Shown piece after piece: positions 7,800 to 15,418 of a stretch of DNA of 18,831 bases. A program made the position numbers and the translations under genes. Source of the stretch: Clostridia bacterium (GTDB lineage: Bacteria; Bacillota; Clostridia; Oscillospirales; CAG-272); the NCBI GenBank assembly GCA_900763885.1, contig CAAFLY010000225.1:1-18831 (forward strand), read 5' to 3'. Numbering within the stretch: position 1 is the first letter of the stretch; each line of letters starts with the position of its first letter. The notes below the pieces were generated by a model, which saw nothing but the letters and a program-made list of their open reading frames with translations, had not been told where the DNA came from and did no database searches.

Positions 7800-9032
7800 T
7801 CAACTGATCTGGAACAGATAGAATTTCAGGTATTCCGTTTCCGGCACGTTCCAGAGGATCGGGTGGTCGGGAGCCTGGGCGCGCTCCTCGATCTGCCGCA
7901 GCGCCACATGCGCGTCGTCCGCCGCCTCATGGAGCATCCGTTTGAACTGATCCGGCGGCATGAAGTGAGAACAGGAGCAGGTCGCGAGATACCCGCCCCG
8001 CGGGAGAAGACGCATTGCCAATGTGTTGATCTCACGGTATCCGCGATAGGCGTTTTTTACTGTATCCCGGCTCTTTGTGAACGCGGGCGGATCGAGGATG
8101 ATGTAGTCGTATCTCCCGCGGTTGGCCCTCGATTCCGCAAGAGCGCGCAGCAGGGCAAACACATCCGCGCACTCCACCCGCATTTTGTCCGCGACGCCGT
8201 TTCTCACCGCGTTGTACCGTGCCATCTCGACCGCCTCTTCGGAAATATCGACCGACACCACCTCCGCGGCTCCGGCAAGGGCACAGTTCAGACCAAACGA
8301 ACCGGTGTGCGTGAAGCAGTCGAGGACATGGCGGCCGTTCGCGAGTCTGGCAGCCGCCTGTCGGTTGTACTTCTGGTCGAGAAAAAAGCCCGTTTTCTGC
8401 CCGTTTATGTAATCGACGGTGTAGAGTACGCCGTTTTCGCGTATATCCACGGTTCCGTTTGCGTGACCCGGATAGCTCTCCGCACACCAATAGCCGCAGT
8501 GACGATCCATGCCCTCCAATTCCCGCAGAGCACCGTCACACCGTTCGTAAATTCCGGAGATTGGCACACCCCGTTCGGCAAGCACATCGATAAGGAGAGA
8601 ATAGAGCGTATCCCGGCGCGCCTCGATTCCCAGCGAGAGCACCTCAGAGACGAGCATATCCCCGAATCGATCGACGGTCCAGCCGGGGAACCGATCCGCT
8701 TCACCGAATATGAGACGGCACGCGTCAAAATCATCGCCCATGACGGTTATCCGGTAATCGACGGCGTGCTCGATCCGGCGGCGGAAAAACGCGTCGTCAA
8801 AGGTGTCGTTGGCGTTATCGGAGAGCAGGCGCACGCGGATCTTGGAGTGGCTGTTGAAAAAACCGGTACCGAGATAGCGGTCCTTTCCGGAATAGACGTC
8901 GCAAAGCCCGCTGTCCTCCGGGATGGTTTCGCCGCGCGGTGTGACCTCATCGCCAAACACCCACGGATGACCGCTTTTGATCTTTTTTTCGCCTTTCTCG
9001 GATACTGTAACGGAGGGGAGATTTCGTGTCAT
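7800..9032 (-). CDS. rlmI: RlmI-type 23S rRNA (cytosine-C5) methyltransferase
   Basis: A 410-residue class I SAM-dependent methyltransferase with the RlmI architecture. It has an N-terminal PUA domain (about 4-75, KKIKSGHPWVFGDEV), a central EEHD-like segment, and a Rossmann methyltransferase fold with motif I DCFTHTGSFG (238-247). Motif IV is DPPAF (314-318), and the catalytic cysteine motif is TCSCS (351-355). E. coli RlmI has about 396 residues and methylates C1962 of 23S rRNA. Target specificity is inferred from family membership only, so the symbol is by homology. Its ATG overlaps the MATE stop in an ATGA (9029-9032), with GAGGT 6 bases upstream inside the MATE gene, so translation is probably coupled. 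Confidence 0.93.
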   Translation of the reverse strand: MTRNLPSVTVSEKGEKKIKSGHPWVFGDEVTPRGETIPEDSGLCDVYSGKDRYLGTGFFNSHSKIRVRLLSDNANDTFDDAFFRRRIEHAVDYRITVMGDDFDACRLIFGEADRFPGWTVDRFGDMLVSEVLSLGIEARRDTLYSLLIDVLAERGVPISGIYERCDGALRELEGMDRHCGYWCAESYPGHANGTVDIRENGVLYTVDYINGQKTGFFLDQKYNRQAAARLANGRHVLDCFTHTGSFGLNCALAGAAEVVSVDISEEAVEMARYNAVRNGVADKMRVECADVFALLRALAESRANRGRYDYIILDPPAFTKSRDTVKNAYRGYREINTLAMRLLPRGGYLATCSCSHFMPPDQFKRMLHEAADDAHVALRQIEERAQAPDHPILWNVPETEYLKFYLFQIS

Positions 9033-10393
9033 AGATGTACCTCAGAGCCTGATTCTTTCTTTTGAAATGCTTTTTTCAGCCGGATGTAGAACGCGGGGAT
9101 GAGAATGCACACAGCTCCGATCCACGCGGCCGGTTCCGCGTAGAAAAGGTCGTTTTCCTGAGCAAGGATCCCGCAGACAATGGCGACCGTGATCCGCATG
9201 AGAAATTCCGCGATCCCGGACACCATCGGAATGACCGTGTCGCCCATCCCCTGCAGAGCCGAGCGGTATACGTAGAGGAAATACAAAATGAGCAAAAACG
9301 CGCTCATAATGACGAGATAGCGGTACGCAGCGGCAAGCGCGTCTCCGCCCGCCTCACGATCGATGAAAATCTGCAGGATCCAGCGTCCGAAGCCGATCAT
9401 CACACCGGAAATCAACGCAGAGGTGACAGCGGCAAGCAGTACGGCACTGCGGACACCGACCCGGATCCTGTGCAGATTTCCCGCGCCGAAATTCTGTCCG
9501 ACATAGGTGGTGACGGCAAAGCCATAGGAGGTCGCCGCGATTTCCAAGAGTCCGTAGAGCTTGTTTGTGGCAGTGAAGCCGGCGATAAAGGCGTTTCCAA
9601 AGCCGTTGACGACCGCGGATACCACCATGCCGCCGATGGAGATGATGGTGTTCTGGATCGCAAGCGGCGTGCCCAGTCCCATGAGCGCCTTTTCCATCGC
9701 GCCATCGCGTGCCATGTCAGACAGGCGGAAGTGCAGATGCGGCGTTTTCGCGATCCGGTACGCACAGATCCCACCGGCGACAGCTTGCGCGAATACCGTG
9801 GCTCCGGCGGCCCCGGCAATCCCCCAATGGAGGATGAAGACCGTCAGTGCGTCTAAGGCGATGTTGAGAACGGAGGCCGTGATCATGGCAAAGAGCGGGG
9901 TTTTGCTGTTCCCGACGGCGCGCAGGACGGACGCTGTGAAATTGAAGAACATCATGCACGGGATCCCCGCGAAGATGATCCGAACGTATAAGGACGCCAT
10001 GGGGGATAGCTCCGTCGGAACACGCAGGACATAGAGAAATCCCGGCAGCGCGATCTGGCTCAGCACAGCGGTGAGAAGCGTGATGTATATCGTGAGTCTG
10101 GCGGAAAGTCCGATCACGCGGCGCAGTCCCGTATGGTCGCCCTCCCCGAATTTCTGGGACATACGGACGGAAAATCCGGCGGTAAAGCCCTGCGCGATCC
10201 CCAGCACCATCCACGACAGCCAGTCCACGGTACCGAGAGCGGCAAGCGCATCCATCCCGACGCCGCGACCGACGATGGCGGTATCGACGACGGTATAGAG
10301 CTGCTGGAACATATTGGAGAACATCAGCGGGAGTGCGAACAAAACGAGAAGGCGCACTGGCTTCCCGACGGTCATATTCTGTGTATTTGCCAT
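9029..10393 (-). CDS. MATE family multidrug/cation efflux transporter
   Basis: A 454-residue, strongly hydrophobic protein of the normal length for the 12-helix MATE family. The signature QQLYTVVDTAIVGRGVG (30-46) in the first helix and the corresponding ATNKLYGLLEIAATSYGFAVTTYVGQNFGAGN segment in the second half mark the two pseudo-symmetric bundles. Members export drugs or organic cations across the inner membrane in exchange for Na+ or H+. The substrate cannot be predicted. A ribosome binding site of AAGGTAGG type precedes the ATG. No clear promoter was found in the 127-bp divergent spacer shared with the gene at 10521. The first gene of a two-gene unit with the rRNA methyltransferase. Confidence 0.95.
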   Translation of the reverse strand: MANTQNMTVGKPVRLLVLFALPLMFSNMFQQLYTVVDTAIVGRGVGMDALAALGTVDWLSWMVLGIAQGFTAGFSVRMSQKFGEGDHTGLRRVIGLSARLTIYITLLTAVLSQIALPGFLYVLRVPTELSPMASLYVRIIFAGIPCMMFFNFTASVLRAVGNSKTPLFAMITASVLNIALDALTVFILHWGIAGAAGATVFAQAVAGGICAYRIAKTPHLHFRLSDMARDGAMEKALMGLGTPLAIQNTIISIGGMVVSAVVNGFGNAFIAGFTATNKLYGLLEIAATSYGFAVTTYVGQNFGAGNLHRIRVGVRSAVLLAAVTSALISGVMIGFGRWILQIFIDREAGGDALAAAYRYLVIMSAFLLILYFLYVYRSALQGMGDTVIPMVSGIAEFLMRITVAIVCGILAQENDLFYAEPAAWIGAVCILIPAFYIRLKKAFQKKESGSEVHL

Positions 10394-10456
10394 ACAAACC
10401 TACCTTGCAAAAAATGGACATCCCGATACTTCTCGCGGAAATTCACAAAAAAAGAC

Positions 10457-10485
10457 TTGCCAAAACGCAGCGAATCGGGTATACT
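10457..10485 (+). promoter_or_regulatory. sigma-A promoter for the 10521-11708 gene
   Basis: TTGCCA (10457-10462), 17 bases, TATACT (10480-10485). Predicted start is near 10492, giving a leader of only about 29 nt. Confidence 0.78.
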
Positions 10486-10520
10486 AAGGGTCATACCGAA
10501 AAAATAGAAGGAGTAGAATC

Positions 10521-11708
10521 ATGAAGGACTATCTCATAACCTACTGGTGGGGGATCCCGGAGGCGTATTTCTCAGAGGAACGGGTGATAGAGGCGATCGA
10601 GGACGGCTTCAATCTGCTGCAATTTGGCTACGAGCCGGAGAACAACAAAAAAGCACTCGCGCTCTGTCAAAAACACGGGGTACGTGCCATGATCGCGGAC
10701 GGACGGATGTACAGGGCGATGAACGAACCGGAAAACCGAGAGAAGATCCTCACCGCGCTGACCGACGATTACAAAAACGAACCCGCGCTCTTTGGGTATT
10801 ACATCACCGACGAACCGAACGCCGACCAGTTCCCGATGCTTGCCGACATTGTGGCGACGCTGAAACGGCTTGATCCGGCGCATCCGGCGTACATCAATCT
10901 GTTCCCGAATTACGCCAACGCCGCGCAGCTGGGCAATCCGACCTACGACGCGCACCTTCGCGCGTATATGGAAACGGTGCAGCCGGAGATCTTAAGCTAC
11001 GACCATTATCATCTTCTGACGCCGGAGCAGCCGAAGGAGTTTATCACTTTCGAGGACGAGAGGGAAGCCGGGATCTACGCCGCTGCCCAGAAACGCACCG
11101 CCCGCGCCGGATTCTACGACAATATCGAGGCGATCCGAAAATACGGTCTAATGTACGGTGTGCCGTATATGCTCATCATTCTTCTGACCGAGCATGGTCC
11201 GTATCGGTATCTCAGTGAGCCGGAGATCGCGTATGAAGCGTATCAAACGCTGGCGTACGGCTGCTCCATGCTGTCTTATTTCACGTACTGGACGCCGGAT
11301 GGGAACGATCATTGGCATTTCCGCAACGGCATTATCTCCGAGGACGGCAGGCGGTGCAGCCATTACAACGATGTGCAGAAGATCAACCGCGAGATCGCTC
11401 CGATCGGCAGACACATTGCGAACACCACCTCCACCGCCGTATTCCATGTCGGTGAGGAGAAGGAGCAGGTCGTGCCGTTTGCCCCATATCAGGGCATCGA
11501 CGGGATCACAGGCGGCAATCTGACCGTCGGATTCTTCGCGGACGGCACCCTGCTCATCGCCAACAAGGATTTCGCTGCGGACACGGAGGTCACGATCCGG
11601 ACCGCGCACAATCTGGAACGACTCGATCCCGCGACCGATACGTTTGTACCGTGCGAAAAAACGATCATCATCCCGGCAGGGCACGGGACGTATCTGCGTA
11701 TTTTATAA
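10521..11708 (+). CDS. putative glycosidase-like TIM-barrel protein (paralogue-like to 11769-13040)
   Basis: A 395-residue soluble protein without a signal peptide. The first about 290 residues read as a beta/alpha barrel. Strand ends carry the acidic motif FGYYITDEPN (91-100, with D97 and E98), LSYDHYHLL (158-166), and an aromatic segment LSYFTYWTPDG (251-261). The last about 90 residues look like a beta domain. Glycosidases of the barrel type often carry a catalytic Glu on a strand end followed by Pro, as in DEP here. No named family was recognised, so hydrolysis of a glycoside is inference. AAGGAG lies 7 bases before the ATG. Its own promoter and a shared strong terminator make it a single-gene transcript. 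Confidence 0.8.
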   Translation: MKDYLITYWWGIPEAYFSEERVIEAIEDGFNLLQFGYEPENNKKALALCQKHGVRAMIADGRMYRAMNEPENREKILTALTDDYKNEPALFGYYITDEPNADQFPMLADIVATLKRLDPAHPAYINLFPNYANAAQLGNPTYDAHLRAYMETVQPEILSYDHYHLLTPEQPKEFITFEDEREAGIYAAAQKRTARAGFYDNIEAIRKYGLMYGVPYMLIILLTEHGPYRYLSEPEIAYEAYQTLAYGCSMLSYFTYWTPDGNDHWHFRNGIISEDGRRCSHYNDVQKINREIAPIGRHIANTTSTAVFHVGEEKEQVVPFAPYQGIDGITGGNLTVGFFADGTLLIANKDFAADTEVTIRTAHNLERLDPATDTFVPCEKTIIIPAGHGTYLRIL

Positions 11709-11719
11709 AGCACCACACG

Positions 11720-11760
11720 AAAACCGAGGGCAATCCGAAGCGAGATACCCTCGGTTTTTT
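11720..11760. terminator. bidirectional rho-independent terminator
   Basis: AAAACCGAGGG (11720-11730) and CCCTCGGTTTT (11748-11758) form a perfect 11-bp stem around a 17-base loop. A T6 run (11755-11760) serves the plus-strand gene and a T4 run serves the minus strand. It lies between the convergent ends at 11708 and 11769. Confidence 0.93.
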
Positions 11761-11768
11761 GTTCCGGT

Positions 11769-13040
11769 TTATTTTTCGATCCGATATTCGAGTGTGTACG
11801 GAGCCGCATCCGTGACCGCGTCCATGCGATAGAGCACTCCGTCTCCGGCTGCCAGATGGAGCGGCAGGGACGTGATGCTGTCGCCGAGGAAGATCTGCTC
11901 CCCGGTTTCCCGCGATACCGTGTAGAGACGGATCGGCTTTTGTAGCGGCAGATCGGCATCCAGCGGCACATCCACATCGCGGTTCAGGAATAAGAAGTAC
12001 CGATGTCCGTACGCGTCTGCAAGCTCACCAACGGAACAGCGGCGCGGGAGAGTCTGGGGCAGAATGTCGTGACCGGTCAGCTCGTCCGAGAGTCCCGTGA
12101 GATAGGGAGAGCCGGCAAGCAGCTCCGCGCTGTGGTATACGCCGACACTGTGGAGTGCCATGAGCGTATTGCCGAGTGCACGGAATTCCGCGTGGATCCG
12201 CTTTGTTTCCTCAAATATCGGTCCGCGCTCGCCTTCCTCCGTGATCACCGCGTCGACAGCTGTGAATTCCTGGAGCGCCTTGGCACCGTACAGCGCCCCG
12301 GCATACATCTGACTGCGCACCATGGGGAACGTGAAGCGGTGGTATTTGTGGAGATTGACCGCCTGATAATAGAACCAAAGCGGCATCTGATATTCGCAGG
12401 CCACCTTGCGCAGCAGTCCGAGATCGCACCAGAGCAGGGAGGTGTCCAGCTGATCGTCGTCGTTGTAGCCCGGCAGACCGAACGGATAGTAATCGAGGGA
12501 GAGCACCGGCGGATCGATCACCTTGGCGTAATCGTAGAGATATTTCGTGAACAGCCCGTTTTGCCACGTGTATTCCGTGTTGTAGCTCGGGATCGCCACG
12601 GTAAACGGGAGCTTGCCGGGAGCCGCCTGTTCGTACAGATCCGACTGCCGCCTTGCCTCCGCGAGCTGATCAGGGTGGAATGGCTCGTCCCAGATGTATA
12701 CGCCGACCGTGCGTTTCCAGGGAGCAAGCGTATTCGCAAGCGGCACCATCGACTGGAGCTTGCCCTCGCGGGATACAAATTCCTGCATACCGCCGTGGAG
12801 CGTGAAATCCTGGAAAAGCAGGTCGATGCCGTATTCCTCGCAGAGCTGCACCGCTTCAAATGCCTGCTCATGGGTCGCCCAGCCAAGCTCCAGCATCGTA
12901 AAGCCCACGCCTGCACAATTTGCGATCACCTTGCGCATATTGCTTCCGCGCGCGCTGAAGGTCGAGAGGATAAAGTTGTCCTGCTTCCAGTGCCGGTGCG
13001 GATTGCCAAGCGGATGACGGGCGAAGATTTTATGTTCCAT
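11769..13040 (-). CDS. putative glycosidase-like TIM-barrel protein
   Basis: A 423-residue soluble protein with no signal peptide. Its layout parallels the convergent neighbour: barrel motif TVGVYIWDEPFHPDQL (111-126, with D118 and E119), then VLSLDYYPFGLPG (179-191). Next is a segment MYAGALYGAKALQEFTAVD (245-263) that corresponds to the neighbour's AYQTLAYGCSMLSYFTY, and then a C-terminal beta domain. The shared xDEPxxDQ motif suggests a common family, although overall identity by eye is low. Function as a glycosidase is inference. GGAGGGA about 10 bases before the ATG decides the start. Its leader of about 120 nt contains structured element B, below a promoter with a perfect -10. Confidence 0.8.
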   Translation of the reverse strand: MEHKIFARHPLGNPHRHWKQDNFILSTFSARGSNMRKVIANCAGVGFTMLELGWATHEQAFEAVQLCEEYGIDLLFQDFTLHGGMQEFVSREGKLQSMVPLANTLAPWKRTVGVYIWDEPFHPDQLAEARRQSDLYEQAAPGKLPFTVAIPSYNTEYTWQNGLFTKYLYDYAKVIDPPVLSLDYYPFGLPGYNDDDQLDTSLLWCDLGLLRKVACEYQMPLWFYYQAVNLHKYHRFTFPMVRSQMYAGALYGAKALQEFTAVDAVITEEGERGPIFEETKRIHAEFRALGNTLMALHSVGVYHSAELLAGSPYLTGLSDELTGHDILPQTLPRRCSVGELADAYGHRYFLFLNRDVDVPLDADLPLQKPIRLYTVSRETGEQIFLGDSITSLPLHLAAGDGVLYRMDAVTDAAPYTLEYRIEK

Positions 13041-13075
13041 AGAATAAATCCCTCCGTAAAAAACAATACTTACAT

Positions 13076-13160
13076 GGACGCGCTGAATCCATCGTTTTTG
13101 CGCAGAAAAGCCCGCATATATCGGTTTTGGAGCAAAACAACCTGAAAGCAGCGTTTTCTC
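13076..13160 (-). promoter_or_regulatory. structured leader element, copy B (candidate cis-regulatory RNA)
   Basis: On the minus strand the transcript is predicted to start at GAGAAAACGCTG and the element ends GATTCAGCGCGTCC. CGCTG pairs with CAGCG, and GTTTTGC pairs with GCAAAAAC with one bulge. An inner hairpin AAAACCG/CGGGCUUUU has a two-base bulge and a 7-base loop. The outer and middle stems occupy the same places as in copy A, whereas the inner hairpin differs in sequence but is still able to pair. Confidence 0.6.
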
Positions 13161-13166
13161 TACTAT

Positions 13167-13195
13167 ATTATAGCGATACCGCCGCCGGATTGCAA
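13167..13195 (-). promoter_or_regulatory. sigma-A promoter of the 11769-13040 gene
   Basis: On the minus strand TTGCAA (13195-13190), 17 bases, then a perfect TATAAT (13172-13167). Predicted transcription start is near 13160, at the first bases of leader element B. Confidence 0.8.
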
Positions 13196-13264
13196 GAGCT
13201 AACGGGATTTTTCTGTGTGTCTGTGCGTGATTGGTCGATTTTTGACTGTAACGGGAACAATGGA

Positions 13265-14485
13265 TCAGATATAGTCCGAAATGTAGGGGATCTCATGCAG
13301 CAACACATCGTCAAGCAGCTGGATGGCGCTCTCATTTGCCGTGATTCTGCCCATGCGATACAGCTTGGCAGCCGATTTATAGCCGAGCAGCAGTGTGGTG
13401 AGCGTGGCTATGGACAGATGGACAGTATGGCAGTGCGCCGCTTTGGCGGATGCGTCCAAAACAACACACTCGCCTTTGTGAAACCGAACGCTGTAGGTTC
13501 TGTCATTCCAAGGCAGGAACGGATCGCTTACCGAAAAGGTGACACAAACCGCATCGGCTGTCGGATCGCAGTGGTATTTTTGGAAGAACTGCTCCACATC
13601 CACAATGCGTCCCATGATGTACGGACGGATCGTCTCTCGTATATCGCCATCCTCCAGCTCAAAGGCGATGGGGTCGCTGAAATAGGATGAGCCGCGTACC
13701 TCATCGATCATAGAATCGTGGGCACGGATATATTCCCACAACCCTTCCTTTGCCTCTTCGGTCAGATAGATCATTTCCTTGATGTGCATCACATCGTCCT
13801 TGATGAGATACACCATATACCCACCGGATTTGCCGTTGACATCGTAGTAGATTGCGACCATGGTGTCGTCCTCATCCCATCGCCAATACTCCTCCCAGGC
13901 AAGGGTATTGCGGAAAAGGCAGCCGTGTGTGGTGGCGGCAAATTGCGCGTGGAGATTCTGAAAATCATGATTGTCCCACGGCACGCGTCGCACATATCCC
14001 GGCGCGGTCGCTTTTACGGGTATCTGACGATCCTTAACGGAATACGTAAGCTTGTTGGAGATGATCTCCCACCCCATTTTTCGGTAAAGCGGGATGGAGT
14101 ACGGGAAGAGCAGGGCAAGAGACTGACCGCGGCGACGCATATGGTCGAGACTCTGGTGCATGAGCCGTTTCATAATCCCGTGGCCGGAGTATTCTGGATA
14201 GGTACACACACTTGTTACGAAGCCGACCGGATACACCGCGCCGTACACGTTCATTTTGAGCGGATAAACGGCGATCTGCGAGACGAGCGTATCCCGATCA
14301 AAGCATCCAAGCACATCCGCACGCTCCAGAATCGGAAATTTCGATTGTTTGATTTCATCGTCGTGCCAACCGGACAGGGACAATTCCTGCTCCGTGATCT
14401 GGAAGGCATAGCGCAGCAGAGCGTTGTACTGCTCAAGATCGTCTGTTTTCAAATTGCGTATTTCGTATTCGGTATTTGGCAGCAT
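13265..14485 (-). CDS. Eis-like GNAT family N-acetyltransferase
   Basis: A 406-residue protein, the typical length of the Eis group (about 400). The N-terminal GNAT domain carries VTSVCTYPEYSGHGIMKRL (90-108), the acetyl-CoA pyrophosphate loop with the R/Q-x-x-G-x-G pattern here reading Y-S-G-H-G. It is followed by SLALLFPYSIPLYRKMGWE, whose Tyr134 is at the place of the catalytic tyrosine of Eis. A second GNAT-like half and a C-terminal SCP2-like domain follow, and the chain ends in Ile with a free carboxylate at the usual place. Mycobacterial Eis acetylates aminoglycosides and lysines; the substrate here is unknown. GGAGAA precedes the ATG. A perfect consensus promoter, flanked by an inverted repeat, suggests separate regulated transcription. 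Confidence 0.93.
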   Translation of the reverse strand: MLPNTEYEIRNLKTDDLEQYNALLRYAFQITEQELSLSGWHDDEIKQSKFPILERADVLGCFDRDTLVSQIAVYPLKMNVYGAVYPVGFVTSVCTYPEYSGHGIMKRLMHQSLDHMRRRGQSLALLFPYSIPLYRKMGWEIISNKLTYSVKDRQIPVKATAPGYVRRVPWDNHDFQNLHAQFAATTHGCLFRNTLAWEEYWRWDEDDTMVAIYYDVNGKSGGYMVYLIKDDVMHIKEMIYLTEEAKEGLWEYIRAHDSMIDEVRGSSYFSDPIAFELEDGDIRETIRPYIMGRIVDVEQFFQKYHCDPTADAVCVTFSVSDPFLPWNDRTYSVRFHKGECVVLDASAKAAHCHTVHLSIATLTTLLLGYKSAAKLYRMGRITANESAIQLLDDVLLHEIPYISDYI

Positions 14486-14529
14486 AGGCTTCTCCGATTT
14501 CCTTGATGGGAATGTTCAGGATATAAAAA

Positions 14530-14581
14530 GACATCTGTACCATTCGGTATAAAGATTATACACCGGATTTGCACAGATGTC
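14530..14581. repeat. 9-bp inverted repeat enclosing the acetyltransferase promoter
   Basis: GACATCTGT (14530-14538) and ACAGATGTC (14573-14581) are exact reverse complements. One arm overlaps the -35 hexamer and the other lies about 10-18 bases into the transcript. Arm centres are 43 bp apart, about four helical turns, as expected for a pair of operator sites. Confidence 0.55.
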
Positions 14582-14583
14582 AA
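14555..14583 (-). promoter_or_regulatory. perfect consensus sigma-A promoter of the acetyltransferase gene
   Basis: On the minus strand TTGACA (14583-14578), 17 bases, TATAAT (14560-14555). Both hexamers match consensus fully. Predicted start is near 14548, giving a leader of about 63 nt. Confidence 0.9.
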
Positions 14584-14612
14584 TTCCATTTCCGGGAATC
14601 CGCGGGAAACCT

Positions 14613-14641
14613 GGGAAAACGCGATGGATTCTGCGCATCCC
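14613..14641. repeat. half-copy of the leader repeat, inverted
   Basis: On the minus strand the segment begins GGGATGCGCAGAATCCATCG, then CGTTTTCCC. It matches the plus-strand arm of copy A (GGATACGCTGAATCCATCG, then CGTTTTGCG) at about 24 of 28 positions. It lies between the Amidase_6 stop and the acetyltransferase promoter, and its role there is not evident. Confidence 0.6.
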
Positions 14642-14651
14642 TAAGCTCTAC

Positions 14652-15230
14652 CTACAGATTTTGCGTCGATTCTCCGCCGCCGTCATAAAGATACGGAAAG
14701 CAGTTGTTCTGTTGGAGATACGTTTCGTATACCGCCTCGGGAACATCGGTGCGGATTCCCTCCACGTGCAGAAACCGGGCCAAGGCATATCGATAGGAGT
14801 CGAGCGGACGGTCGAGCGCGTCGTCGGAATGGGCCGCGACGAGATAGGTGCCGCCTGCAAACCCGGTAACAAATAGGGTGTGGTAGTAGTCCCCCGCCGT
14901 ATTGCCGAGCTGGATCACGTCGCCCACCGACAACCCGCCCGGATACGTCTCCGTCATGTACGGTCCGACGCCATCGTTCCCGGTCATAAAATTGCAGAAG
15001 TATTCCACTCCGGTCCAGGCAGGCGCACGATCCGTCGGGGAGAGGTAATACCAACCGAAGGTCGGCGTGTAATTCATCACACAGCACCCGGCGTACACGC
15101 ATTGGGACACAAAATTCGTACAGTCGCCGCCGATTCCGGTGTAATTCGGAAAGAGCGGATTCCGGGATAACGCCCACCGCCGCGCATACGCATTCGCGTG
15201 ATCCCGGTCATACGGAAAGCTGATCAGCAT
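14652..15230 (-). CDS. Amidase_6 (amidase domain) protein
   Basis: A 192-residue protein that is essentially one Amidase_6 domain: PYDRDHANAYARRWA (6-20), then the cysteine motif GIGGDCTNFVSQCVYAG (32-48) with likely nucleophile C37. MNYTPTFGWYY (52-62) and WTGVEYF (72-78) follow, then YYHTLFVTG with likely His117 and AAHSDD near 133-137. Family members are putative cysteine amidases related to NlpC/P60-type enzymes, often linked to cell wall or sporulation. The frame is open up to 15347, but the ATG at 15230 has GAGGTGA 5-9 bases upstream and the domain starts right after it, so the longer form is rejected. No signal peptide is visible, so a cytoplasmic or forespore role is possible. Confidence 0.9.
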   Translation of the reverse strand: MLISFPYDRDHANAYARRWALSRNPLFPNYTGIGGDCTNFVSQCVYAGCCVMNYTPTFGWYYLSPTDRAPAWTGVEYFCNFMTGNDGVGPYMTETYPGGLSVGDVIQLGNTAGDYYHTLFVTGFAGGTYLVAAHSDDALDRPLDSYRYALARFLHVEGIRTDVPEAVYETYLQQNNCFPYLYDGGGESTQNL

Positions 15231-15293
15231 AAAAGTCACCTCGAGGGGGAGTTTTTCATAGGATATGCGGCGGGCGACGATGCTGTGACAAGG

Positions 15294-15307
15294 ACTACAT
15301 ATGTAGT
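15294..15307. promoter_or_regulatory. perfect 14-bp palindrome, candidate operator
   Basis: ACTACATATGTAGT reads the same on both strands. It sits in the divergent spacer, 64 bp upstream of the Amidase_6 start and about 70 bp upstream of the lipoprotein -35. A Tn- or TetR/GntR-like dimer could bind it; the identity is unknown. Confidence 0.45.
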
Positions 15308-15374
15308 GTTGTTGTGGGTGACCGGAAATCGAAGGAACCAAAAACAAAAAAATGTATATAATGATGGAAAACTA

Positions 15375-15404
15375 TTGACAGCCGATGGCTTTTCATGCTA
15401 TAAT
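15375..15404 (+). promoter_or_regulatory. sigma-A promoter of the lipoprotein/GH28-like operon
   Basis: Perfect TTGACA (15375-15380), 18 bases, perfect TATAAT (15399-15404), preceded by TGC as an extended -10. Predicted start is near 15411. Confidence 0.9.
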
Positions 15405-15418
15405 TCCGGTATAGACGA

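Noticed and set aside
7791..9065. 424-codon open frame antisense to the rRNA methyltransferase gene
   Set aside because: It is a shadow of the RlmI-type gene, which has intact motif I, DPPAF and TCSCS.
10394..10456. Divergent promoter for the MATE gene
   Set aside because: No pair of hexamers with proper spacing was convincing on the minus strand; a weak or non-sigma-A promoter is possible.
12003..13145. 380-codon open frame antisense to the TIM-barrel gene at 11769-13040
   Set aside because: It runs through the promoter and leader of the real gene and has no recognisable domain.
15231..15347. 39-residue N-terminal extension of the Amidase_6 protein
   Set aside because: It has no ribosome binding site or signal-peptide character, and the internal ATG at 15230 has GAGGTGA at good spacing directly before the domain.
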